From: Desulfobacteraceae bacterium
Lineage (GTDB): Bacteria > Desulfobacterota > Syntrophobacteria > BM002
Length of the DNA stretch: 12,111 nucleotides
NCBI GenBank assembly: GCA_002899795.1
Contig: PPDG01000169.1
Location: forward strand, 1-12,111
Reading direction: 5' to 3'
Positions 1 through 6,443 of the stretch are shown piece after piece. The notes beneath the pieces are model-generated. The model saw only the letters and a list, made by a program, of their open reading frames with translations, was not told the DNA's origin and searched no databases. The stretch's first letter is position 1; each line of letters begins with the position of its first letter. A program made the position numbers and the translations under genes.

Positions 1-169
1 ACAGGATAAAATCGGAGTGCGCTGGCTGGGAAGGAGAATCTTCTACAGGGCTCCTTTACACCACAGTCTGCAGCACCGGGGCTTTGCCGATACCAAGGTG
101 GTAATCAGATTGTGGATTGTTGCTGGTCTTCTTGCCTTGTTGTCTTTGGCCACCCTGAAAATTAGATAG
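1..169 (+). CDS. MraY-family phospho-N-acetylmuramoyl-pentapeptide transferase, C-terminal 55 residues (partial)
   Basis: The frame entering from the left edge (codons from base 2, TAG at 167-169) gives 55 residues with the C-terminal pattern of MraY: RRIF-x-RAPLHH, then RGFADTKVVIRLW, a hydrophobic last membrane helix, and the ending LATLKIR, very close to the LATLKVR end of E. coli MraY. MraY is the membrane enzyme that transfers phospho-MurNAc-pentapeptide to undecaprenyl phosphate to make lipid I. The histidine motif, normally HHH, reads HHS here, and the Phe/Tyr-Glu that usually follows is changed. A murD gene, the usual next gene in the division/cell-wall cluster, does not follow. I therefore suspect a second, MraY-like copy outside that cluster, but the main catalytic aspartates lie off the window. 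Family assignment is firm; exact function is not. Confidence 0.85.
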   Translation, partial: QDKIGVRWLGRRIFYRAPLHHSLQHRGFADTKVVIRLWIVAGLLALLSLATLKIR

Positions 170-230
170 CATGGCGCCTAGCGGTATAATCCAGTCAGCA
201 GCAGGCAGTCCGCAGCCTGGAACTAGTGCC

Positions 231-403
231 AAGTCATTTGGCTTCGCCGTCATTACGCTTTGCTGTCACTTATAGTCATTAGGTCGTTTTGGGGATTTGA
301 TTGTTCAGCTGATCCTAGTATTATTTTTTGGTTGATGATTTTTTTGTCTACCTAGTGACGGGCGTTTAGCCCGAATGACGCCGAAGGCAAATGACCTAAT
401 GAC
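231..403. repeat. Inverted pair of degenerate intergenic repeat units
   Basis: Bases 231-254, read as reverse complement, match 374-397 at 21 of 24 positions, and GTCATTAGGTC at 275-285 is the exact reverse complement of 393-403. Each copy contains a tiny stem around GAA: GGC-GAA-GCC in one copy and GCC-GAA-GGC in the other, so two of the three differences preserve base pairing. The rest of the 170-462 gap holds a candidate promoter and no convincing gene. Short ORFs beginning MTAKPNDL or MTPKANDL here are only translations of the repeat. Confidence 0.6.
297..324 (+). promoter_or_regulatory. Candidate sigma70-like promoter for the cyclase operon
   Basis: TTGATT at 297-302 and TATTAT at 319-324 are separated by 16 bases, matching the -35 and -10 consensus at 4/6 and 5/6 positions. 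It lies about 140 bases upstream of the cyclase start, in AT-rich DNA with T-runs, and between the two arms of the degenerate repeat. Pattern only; other AT-rich matches are possible. Confidence 0.35.
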
Positions 404-462
404 AACTTACACTCTGCGCCCTGCGTTTCTTGGGAAGGTATTGCTCATAAAGGACTCAAACC

Positions 463-1875
463 TTGTTCAAAAAGCTGCGCATACCTATTTTTGCCAAATT
501 TTCCCTTCTGGCAACTCTGGCCATTTTTGCCATCGTGGCCACCATCAGTACGAGCATCCTCAAGCGCCAAAGAATTCAATTTACCGACCAGTTGATTAAA
601 TTCGGCGCCACCATGTCGCGCTATGCCGCCAGGAACAGTCCTGAGGACCTTCTGGAAGAAGCAGAATTGTCACTCTATCAGCTAGTCTCCGACATTGCCA
701 AAAACGAAGAAGTGGTGTTTGCCTTAGTCATTAACAGTAATGGGATTATTCAGGCGCATAGCGATATTAATAAGGTGGGTACCAGGCATGTGGGTCATCC
801 GGACAGCCAACTACTCTCTGAAAAGGACGGACTGCAGCTCCGGAGTTTTCGGGCAACAGGCGAAAACCTTCTGCTCTTTTCTATCCCTGTGCTCTACCAG
901 GGACTCAAAATAGGTGAGGTTCACCTCTGCTTGACCCAAAAATACATTGAAGCAAGTATTGTCAAAGCGAAAGTATTTATTCTGCTGATGACCCTTGCCA
1001 TAACCGTAATTGGTATTGCCATGAGTATGGTGTTAAGTTTCTATTTTTCACGTCCAATTCAGCGGCTGGGAGTGGCGGTTGAAGAGGTTGGAAAGGGCAA
1101 CTTTGCCTACCGGGTAAACCTCGGGCGCAACGATGAACTGGGTGATTTGGGAAAGGCAATTAACCGGATGGCGGAGGACTTGCGTTTGAAGGATAGGATC
1201 CAGACCTCGTTTGGTCGCTATGTTACTCCGGAGATCGTAGAACGCATCCTGGCAAGTCCAGATGACGAGTGGATGAAGGGAACTCGTCTCGAGGCCACTA
1301 TTGTATTTGTGGACATACGAGGGTTTACGACAATGGCGGAAAACAGCGATCCGGATGCTGTGGTGGATTTGCTCAATTCCTATTTCACCCTGGTAACGGA
1401 TGTTATTATTCAGCATGGCGGTTATCTTGACAAATTCGTGGGGGATACTGTTATGGGGGTCTTTGGTGCCTTGATTCCGGATCCCTCACATGTAGAGTCG
1501 GCTGTGCAGGCAGCGGTGGAAGTACGCCAGCATTTGCCCAAATTGAACCAGCAGCTAGTAACGATGGCTGATTCTATTCAGGTGGGTATCGGCATCAATA
1601 CAGGAGAAGTGGTTGCCGGCAATCTAGGTTCCAGCAAGCGTATGGAATATACGGTAATCGGAGACAACGTCAACGTGGCCTCGCGCCTTACCGATCTGGC
1701 AGGTCCTGATGAGATACTCATAAGCGAGCAAGCCTTTATGAAGGTGGCTGGACATCCGAACCTCACTTTCCAATCGAGGGGAGAGATTGAGGTCAAAGGC
1801 AGGAAGGAGTCAGTGAAAATATATGAGGTTGTGGACCAAAAGGAAGAGAGGGAGCAGACAGCAGAGGAGCACTGA
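463..1875 (+). CDS. Membrane class III adenylate cyclase with periplasmic sensor region and HAMP domain
   Basis: This 470-residue protein has a transmembrane helix near residues 13-33, an extracytoplasmic segment of about 135 residues whose second half looks like a single-Cache sensor fold (FALVINSNGIIQAH, near 86-98), a second helix near 171-195, a HAMP linker (about 195-245) and a C-terminal class III cyclase domain (about 275-455). Metal-binding aspartates are D284 (FVDIRGFT) and D328 (VGD). K324 fits an adenine-recognising lysine, T397 is the class IIIb substitution in YTVIGD, and N404/R408 fit the transition-state pair. It should make cAMP in response to a periplasmic signal. The start is TTG at 463, preceded by AAAGGA at 8 bases. 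It overlaps the next gene by 53 bp. The ligand is unknown, and no recognisable cAMP receptor gene is in the window. Confidence 0.92.
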   Translation: MFKKLRIPIFAKFSLLATLAIFAIVATISTSILKRQRIQFTDQLIKFGATMSRYAARNSPEDLLEEAELSLYQLVSDIAKNEEVVFALVINSNGIIQAHSDINKVGTRHVGHPDSQLLSEKDGLQLRSFRATGENLLLFSIPVLYQGLKIGEVHLCLTQKYIEASIVKAKVFILLMTLAITVIGIAMSMVLSFYFSRPIQRLGVAVEEVGKGNFAYRVNLGRNDELGDLGKAINRMAEDLRLKDRIQTSFGRYVTPEIVERILASPDDEWMKGTRLEATIVFVDIRGFTTMAENSDPDAVVDLLNSYFTLVTDVIIQHGGYLDKFVGDTVMGVFGALIPDPSHVESAVQAAVEVRQHLPKLNQQLVTMADSIQVGIGINTGEVVAGNLGSSKRMEYTVIGDNVNVASRLTDLAGPDEILISEQAFMKVAGHPNLTFQSRGEIEVKGRKESVKIYEVVDQKEEREQTAEEH

Positions 1876-2917
1876 CTTTGCTGGAACATTTGTTAAATGT
1901 GTCTCTCTGGTAGCTATCTTTTTCTGCTGCTGGCTGGCGACTGCTGAGACAAGTGCATTCCGGCTCAGGTCAGCCCCAGAAAAAGAACCTCTGGTACCTG
2001 AGGAGGCTGGGAAACTTTTCCAATCAAAAAAAGTTGCAGTTTATGTGGTCAAAAAAGGTGATCGACTTACCGATCTCGCCCGCCGCTTTTATGGAGACCC
2101 AGAGAAGACCTGGATGATCGAGGAGGCCAATGAACTGGTTAGCCTTGAACCAGGCCAAGTGTTGGTGATCCCGTTGTTAACAAGCAATCCCGGCGGCCTC
2201 TCTGCTGATGGTTATCAGGTGGTTCCCATCATTACCTATCATCATTTTAGCGAAAAGTGCACCAACGCCCTCTGTATGCCCGTAGAAGAGTTTGCCCGGC
2301 AGATGGCCCTGTTGGCAGAAGAAGGGTATCGCACTGTCACCATGAAAGAAGTGTTGAGGTTTGTAAACTACCAGCAGCCGCTGCCCCGAAAAACTGTGGC
2401 CATTACCATTGATGATGGTTACCGATCCGTGTACGAACTGGTATATCCCATATTAAAGCGGTACAATTTCAAGGCGACCCTCTTCATATACACTGATTTT
2501 ATTGACAATAGTCCGAACGCGCTGAGTTGGGAGCAACTCCGGGAACTGACTGAAGCTGGTTTTGAGGTGGAAGCTCATACCATCACCCATGCGGATCTAA
2601 CTCTCAAACGAAAAGGGGAGAGTCAAGCCGAGTATCTCAAGCGCATCAGACGCGAATTACGGATTCCTCGTGAGCTCATTCGTAAGCACTTACGGCAGGA
2701 GGCAGTCTGGCTGGCCTATCCATATGGCCGCTGGAATAAGCTGGTGATCTCCATGGCAATAGAAGAGGGTTATCGAGGTGGAGTGACAGTGACCCGCGGG
2801 GCAACCCCATTTTTTGTCGATCCGTTCAGGGTGGGACGGAATCAGGTGATGAATCCCGTGAAAGGGCATGCATTTGAGCAGCTGGTGAAATATTTTCACG
2901 GAGAAGTGCTGCAATGA
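1823..2917 (+). CDS. Secreted LysM-domain polysaccharide deacetylase (NodB family)
   Basis: The 364-residue product has a basic N-terminus and hydrophobic core (about 26-41) fitting a signal peptide, a LysM domain (about 72-118, VYVVKKGDRLTDLARRFYGD) for binding glycan, then a NodB-type deacetylase domain (about 133-345). Its motifs are complete: TIDDGY with D197 as likely base and D198 as metal ligand, AHTITH with metal ligands H252 and H256, and AYPYGRWN at 298-305. Such enzymes remove acetyl groups from N-acetyl sugars; peptidoglycan or an exopolysaccharide is the likely substrate, with LysM favouring peptidoglycan. The ATG at 1823 lies inside the cyclase gene, with AGGAAGGAG 13 bases upstream; TTG at 1829 is an alternative. 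It ends in an ATGA overlap with the next gene, which suggests coupled translation. Confidence 0.9.
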   Translation: MRLWTKRKRGSRQQRSTDFAGTFVKCVSLVAIFFCCWLATAETSAFRLRSAPEKEPLVPEEAGKLFQSKKVAVYVVKKGDRLTDLARRFYGDPEKTWMIEEANELVSLEPGQVLVIPLLTSNPGGLSADGYQVVPIITYHHFSEKCTNALCMPVEEFARQMALLAEEGYRTVTMKEVLRFVNYQQPLPRKTVAITIDDGYRSVYELVYPILKRYNFKATLFIYTDFIDNSPNALSWEQLRELTEAGFEVEAHTITHADLTLKRKGESQAEYLKRIRRELRIPRELIRKHLRQEAVWLAYPYGRWNKLVISMAIEEGYRGGVTVTRGATPFFVDPFRVGRNQVMNPVKGHAFEQLVKYFHGEVLQ

Positions 2918-4026
2918 AATACCGGCTGGGGCTGCTACTACTTTGTTTTACTATTTCAGGCCTAACCCTGGGCGGTTGCGCTGCTTTGAAAAAGGGGCGC
3001 ACGGTTGAGGAGCCGCCGGAAGCGCGTCTCGAGAAAATCTTGCTGGAGCGAGCTCTGGAATATGAACGGAAGAATCAGCCCCACAAGGCCCTGCAGTCCT
3101 ATGAAGCGGCTTTGGCAGTACTTGTGGCCAATAAGAAGAGGTTGGAAGATTCTCTTCGCACGAATGCGGAGAAACACTACCGAAGAGGACTCGAACTTCA
3201 GGACCAGGGGAAATATGGCAAGGCACGGCATGAGTTCCTTACGGCCTTGCGGTTGTGGCCTGATTTTCCTGAAGTGGTGGAATTGCTCAAGCCTCTGCAG
3301 CCAAAGCCCCACACCGCCTATGTGGTACATCGAGTGGAGGAAGGAGAGTTTCTCACTGCGATAGCTCAAAAATATTACAATGATCAGAGTAAATTTGGAA
3401 TTATTGCTCGCTTCAATGACCTGGAGGACGCCACCAAGCTTTATGCTGGAATGAAGCTAAAAATACCAGAGATCGAAGGGGTGAGCTTCAGTCCAGCCGC
3501 AAGGGTACAAACCGCCATCTCGACCTCTGACAACAAAGAGGATTCGGCCATTACCCGAGAGCAAGAGATGGATTATGACCAGGCTGCCATCTATCAAGAG
3601 CAAGGGGTAAGTCTGCTGGAGGAGGGGCAGTACCTTGCTGCCCTGCACGAGTTCCAAAAGGTCCTCAACACCGATCCCAGCAGAAAGCAGGTGCGGGAGT
3701 ATATGGCCTGGGCTCACTACAGACAGGGAGAGGTTCTCTTCAACCATGCTGAGTATTTAGGGGCGCGCACCCAATTTCAAAAAGCGCTTAGCTTCGATGA
3801 AGATTGGACGGCTTGCAAAGAGTATGTGCAACGTTCCGAGGATGCTTACAAAGAAGTACACTATCTCAAAGGGATCCAGCATTTCGAAGAGGAGAAGCTC
3901 AGGGAGGCTATTGAGGAGTGGCAGGTGGTGAATGATATGGATCCCAACTACAAACAGGTTCAGAACTACCTGCTCAGGGCCCAGAAGCTGTTGGAGAAGG
4001 TGCAGGAGCTAAAAGAAGTCCCCTAA
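2914..4026 (+). CDS. LysM and TPR-repeat lipoprotein
   Basis: The 370-residue product starts with a lipoprotein signal peptide: basic MKYR, a leucine-rich core, and lipobox LGGC with lipid-modified Cys22. TPR-like helical repeats appear near residues 43-77 and 85-117 and again near 225-256, 265-298 and 313-346 (for example EEGQYLAALHEFQKVLNTDP). A LysM domain (about 135-185, YVVHRVEEGEFLTAIAQKYY) sits between the two blocks. It is likely anchored in a membrane, binds peptidoglycan through LysM, and offers TPR surfaces to partner proteins. It shares a LysM with the upstream deacetylase and overlaps it by ATGA, so the two probably act at the same place, with this protein as scaffold or tether. 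No catalytic motif is seen. Confidence 0.88.
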   Translation: MKYRLGLLLLCFTISGLTLGGCAALKKGRTVEEPPEARLEKILLERALEYERKNQPHKALQSYEAALAVLVANKKRLEDSLRTNAEKHYRRGLELQDQGKYGKARHEFLTALRLWPDFPEVVELLKPLQPKPHTAYVVHRVEEGEFLTAIAQKYYNDQSKFGIIARFNDLEDATKLYAGMKLKIPEIEGVSFSPAARVQTAISTSDNKEDSAITREQEMDYDQAAIYQEQGVSLLEEGQYLAALHEFQKVLNTDPSRKQVREYMAWAHYRQGEVLFNHAEYLGARTQFQKALSFDEDWTACKEYVQRSEDAYKEVHYLKGIQHFEEEKLREAIEEWQVVNDMDPNYKQVQNYLLRAQKLLEKVQELKEVP

Positions 4027-4071
4027 GTGAAGCAGGTGAGATCCAACCAGGTTTTATCCCCTAGCTCTCCC

Positions 4072-4253
4072 AGCCCGGATATTTCATGAATCACTTGCTG
4101 CGACCACGGATATGGCCGTCCTTCCTGGCGTCCTCGGGTGTCGGCCCCTGCGACGTACCGTTGAGGTACGCCTCGGAACCAACGCCCTGCGGTTGCCAGG
4201 TGGCACGCCCATCTTCGTGGTCTCGCGACAGCAATTCATGAAACATCCGGGCT
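4072..4253. repeat. 182-bp fold-back (MITE-like) element between convergent operons
   Basis: Terminal arms 4072-4091 and 4234-4253 are inverted copies matching at 19 of 20 bases (AGCCCGGAT...CATGAAT). Inner segments also pair: TTGCTG near 4095 with CAGCAA near 4230, CCTGGC 4124-4129 with GCCAGG 4195-4200, and CGTACC 4154-4159 with GGTACG 4165-4170 around a GTTGA loop at the exact centre. Several differences between arms are C/T or A/G and would still pair as G-U in RNA. It has no ORF and no evident target-site duplication. The right end overlaps the folE2 stop codon. It could be a non-autonomous mobile element that also folds as a bidirectional terminator, though no T-tract follows. Confidence 0.7.
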
Positions 4254-5115
4254 AATCGTCGTCGGCAAGTAGAGATTCCTCCTTATATCGTTCGATAAAT
4301 GCGTAGGCACTGTGATTGTGGATGGATTCGAAATTCTCCGAGTCCACCGAATACCAGATTATATTGGAGTCTGCTTCCAGTCTAGAGGCAATGTCTCGGA
4401 CCACGTCTTCCACGAACTTGGGGTTTTGGTGTGCCTTCTCAGTTACATACTTCTCGTCCGGCCGCTTCAGAACGGAGTAGACCTCGCATGATGCCTCAGA
4501 CTCTACAATCTGAATGAGTTCTTCGAGCCAGACGAATCGTTTGAAACGTACTGCCAGCCGCACGATACCACGTTGATTGTGGGCACCGAAATCACTGATC
4601 TCCTTGGAGCAGGGGCAGACTGTGGTAATGGGAACGCTGATCTCGGCCAGTAAATCGTGTTCGTCCTCAATACTCAAGGATCCCATCAAACGACAGCCAT
4701 ACTCCATGAGACCTGGGGCGTCTGAAACTGGCGATTTTTTTTCAATGAAATAGGGAAAGGTGATTTCTAGGTGGGCTGACTCCGCCTGCAGACGGTTCTT
4801 CATGGCTTCGAGGATGGTGGCGAAGTTGCGGATGTGAATCTCCCCATGATGCTCATTGAGGATCTCAATGAAGCGACTCATGTGGGTGCCTTTGAATTCC
4901 TTGGGGAGATTGACATACATGTTGATATTGGCCACCGTTTGCTGACCACCGTGCGTTTGATCCAAAACGGTGATGGGATAGCGGATATTCTTGACACCCA
5001 CCTTGTCGATGCTGATGTTGCGGTGATCCCTGGTGTTTTGGATGTCTCTGAGTCTTTGATCTGCCGACTTAGATGGTAGCCAGAGTTGCTGTGGGATATC
5101 TCTGCCTTTAAGCAT
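4252..5115 (-). CDS. folE2: GTP cyclohydrolase IB (FolE2)
   Basis: This 287-residue protein has the hallmarks of GTP cyclohydrolase IB (COG1469): KGTHMSRF (75-82), TVCPCSKEIS (165-174), GAHNQR (177-182), LKRPDEKYVTE (216-226) and SIHNHSAYA (264-272). By family knowledge the metal site uses the first cysteine of CPC, the histidine of AHNQR and a downstream glutamate, here C167, H179 and probably E221. The enzyme converts GTP to 7,8-dihydroneopterin triphosphate, the first step to tetrahydrofolate, and can work with metals other than zinc. It lies 12 bp downstream of cooC on the same strand, so the two are probably cotranscribed. The Shine-Dalgarno is weak (GAGAG before ATG). Its last codons and stop run into the fold-back element. 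Confidence 0.96.
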   Translation of the reverse strand: MLKGRDIPQQLWLPSKSADQRLRDIQNTRDHRNISIDKVGVKNIRYPITVLDQTHGGQQTVANINMYVNLPKEFKGTHMSRFIEILNEHHGEIHIRNFATILEAMKNRLQAESAHLEITFPYFIEKKSPVSDAPGLMEYGCRLMGSLSIEDEHDLLAEISVPITTVCPCSKEISDFGAHNQRGIVRLAVRFKRFVWLEELIQIVESEASCEVYSVLKRPDEKYVTEKAHQNPKFVEDVVRDIASRLEADSNIIWYSVDSENFESIHNHSAYAFIERYKEESLLADDD

Positions 5116-5127
5116 GGTTCTCTCACA

Positions 5128-5889
5128 TTATGGGCTGATGGTGTTTGCTATTTCTTCCAAAGCCGTACGGGTTTGGTCGCTAACATCGGCGGCGAACTCT
5201 CCCTTTAGGTCCGCTTCAATGATCTTGTCGTCATAAGGAATGAAGCCAATAAACTGCAACCCCTCCAGGACTTGCTGTAGGAACTTACGGTCTTCAGGGC
5301 CGCGCACTTTGTTGCCCACAAGGTAGATATTTTTCAGGCCAAGATCACCGGCAAGGGTTCTGATTCGCTGCGCCACATCTATGGACCGCCTGCCTGGTTC
5401 CACCACGATTATAAGTCGGTCAACAGCTTGGGCAGTACCACGGCCCAGGTGCTCCAAGCCGGCAGCCATGTCCATTACAACAACCTCGCCCCTGCCAAGT
5501 ATAAGGTGCGCTACGAGAGTCTTTAAGAGGGCATTCTCAGGGCAGAGACAGCCGCTTCCTCCTTGCTGAACTCCACCCATGACCATTAAACGAATGTTAC
5601 CGTCAGAGATGGCGATTTTGTCCGGCAGGTCATCAACTTTGGGATTTAGCTTAAAATAGCCGCCCATGCTTCCAGGTTGAGTCCCGGTGCGCTCGGCAAT
5701 GAGACTCTTCATTTCGGTAATGGGCGGTAGGGAGTCGGCACCAGGAATGGCCAGGGCCGTTCCCAGATTGGTGGCGGGGTCAGCATCGATGGCAAGCACG
5801 GTTCGACCTTGGTCCCCGAACCACTTGCAGAGAAAGGCCGACAGAGTCGTTTTGCCAACACCACCTTTGCCGCTAATGGCAATTTTCAT
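5128..5889 (-). CDS. cooC: CooC-type nickel-insertion/maturation ATPase for CO dehydrogenase
   Basis: The 253-residue protein is a MinD/CooC-family P-loop ATPase. It begins with the deviant Walker A GKGGVGKTT (7-15) including signature Lys8, then AIDADPATNLG (33-43) as switch region, and VVMDMAAGLEHLGRGTA (137-153) as the Walker B/switch II area. A CLC motif (C114 and C116) matches the CxC with which CooC dimers bind a metal ion. CooC uses ATP to help load nickel into the CO dehydrogenase active cluster; the homologue AcsF does this for acetyl-CoA synthase. No CODH gene is in the window. AAAGGA lies 8 bases before the ATG. The neighbouring folE2 supplies folate, the C1 carrier of the same Wood-Ljungdahl pathway. 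Confidence 0.92.
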   Translation of the reverse strand: MKIAISGKGGVGKTTLSAFLCKWFGDQGRTVLAIDADPATNLGTALAIPGADSLPPITEMKSLIAERTGTQPGSMGGYFKLNPKVDDLPDKIAISDGNIRLMVMGGVQQGGSGCLCPENALLKTLVAHLILGRGEVVVMDMAAGLEHLGRGTAQAVDRLIIVVEPGRRSIDVAQRIRTLAGDLGLKNIYLVGNKVRGPEDRKFLQQVLEGLQFIGFIPYDDKIIEADLKGEFAADVSDQTRTALEEIANTISP

Positions 5890-5998
5890 CTAATTTCCTT
5901 TCGAGACCCGAAGATAAACTTTGACGGATTTCGATGAGACGATAGACAATCATCCCGCTCAGTACCGCTATGTCCTCGGTGGGCAGGTAACTGACCAT
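5873..5998 (-). CDS. Possible 41-residue leader/small protein overlapping cooC
   Basis: From ATG at 5998 this frame encodes 41 residues, including a helix-like stretch, EDIAVLSGMIVYRLIEIRQ, and it ends 17 bases inside cooC. The codons look like ordinary coding sequence and the overlap is typical of coupled genes. However, the nearest purine-rich site (AAAAGGAT) is about 19 bases from the ATG and no in-frame start fits it better. The frame stays open upstream, to 6247, but that part looks like low-complexity noise. I do not recognise the product. It may be a small membrane-associated or regulatory peptide, a remnant, or a chance ORF. Confidence 0.35.
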   Translation of the reverse strand: MVSYLPTEDIAVLSGMIVYRLIEIRQSLSSGLERKLDENCH

Positions 5999-6040
5999 GG
6001 ACTTATCAAATAAGAAATCCTTTTGTTCGCAGGGAGCTAG

Positions 6041-6062
6041 TGTGAATTCGAACAGATTCACA
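6041..6062 (-). promoter_or_regulatory. Candidate operator palindrome at the cooC-folE2 promoter
   Basis: TGTGAAT and ATTCACA form perfect 7-bp inverted arms around an 8-base centre (TCGAACAG). The palindrome abuts the -10 box on its downstream side, where the transcript would start, a position typical of repressor binding. The TGTGA/TCACA half-sites resemble CRP/FNR-family sites, but the 12-base spacing between them is not the classical 6. Confidence 0.45.
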
Positions 6063-6090
6063 AATATACCATAAGGCAAGGGGAAGGCAA
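6063..6090 (-). promoter_or_regulatory. Candidate promoter for cooC-folE2
   Basis: Read on the - strand, TTGCCT (6090-6085) and TATATT (6068-6063) are separated by 16 bases, with 4/6 and 5/6 consensus matches. It lies about 65 bases upstream of the possible small ORF and about 170 bases upstream of cooC. Confidence 0.45.
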
Positions 6091-6161
6091 TTGAAAAACG
6101 TGAGACAGGGGACATCACCAGAGACACAGCAGACCGATGAGATGATTGACGGGACCGTAGG

Positions 6162-6443
6162 CTATGGTGTGGGATTAAGAGAAGGGGCCATGGCTTCAAG
6201 CCGGTCTTCCGAGGGTGTCTGCGAGGTGGCAGTTTTCTTGGACTCAACCATTCGTTCCACCAGGCCTTGTATTCGGAAGGAACTCATTTCAATAGCTTTG
6301 AGTTTAGCTCTGTCCTCTGATGCCACTGTATTTTTGAGCAAGAGCAACTGGGCGTTCCCCAGTATCACCGCTAGGGCATTGTTGATCTCCACGACTTGCA
6401 TGATCTCAATAGACTCTTCGAGCGACAGTCGACTCTGCTTCAT
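6162..6443 (-). CDS. Stand-alone histidine-kinase dimerisation-like protein lacking the phosphoacceptor histidine
   Basis: From ATG at 6443 the frame encodes 93 residues. Residues 13-66 strongly resemble the DHp (HisKA) helical hairpin of sensor kinases: VEINNALAVILGNAQLLLLK, a short turn, then a second helix ending SSFRIQGLVERM. In true kinases the motif is HEINNPL; here Val18 replaces the histidine and Ala the proline. No ATPase domain follows: the protein ends after a short polar tail. It therefore cannot autophosphorylate and, if expressed, may act as a dimerising partner or decoy for a kinase or response regulator. The frame is open to 6701, but that AT-rich N-terminal extension does not resemble the family. 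AAGAGA before the ATG is a weak ribosome site. It could also be a decayed kinase fragment. Confidence 0.6.
   Translation of the reverse strand: MKQSRLSLEESIEIMQVVEINNALAVILGNAQLLLLKNTVASEDRAKLKAIEMSSFRIQGLVERMVESKKTATSQTPSEDRLEAMAPSLNPTP

Noticed and set aside
56..253. 65-codon ORF on the - strand (MTAKPNDL...)
   Set aside because: It lies antisense to the MraY C-terminus, and its beginning is just the translated degenerate repeat.
375..599. 74-codon ORF on the + strand before and inside the cyclase gene
   Set aside because: It starts within the repeat and overlaps the well-supported cyclase in another frame.
6041..6062. Canonical CRP site linked to the adenylate cyclase
   Set aside because: The half-sites are right, but the gap between TGTGA and TCACA is 12 rather than 6 bases and it lies downstream of the -10 box, so I list it only as an unspecified operator.
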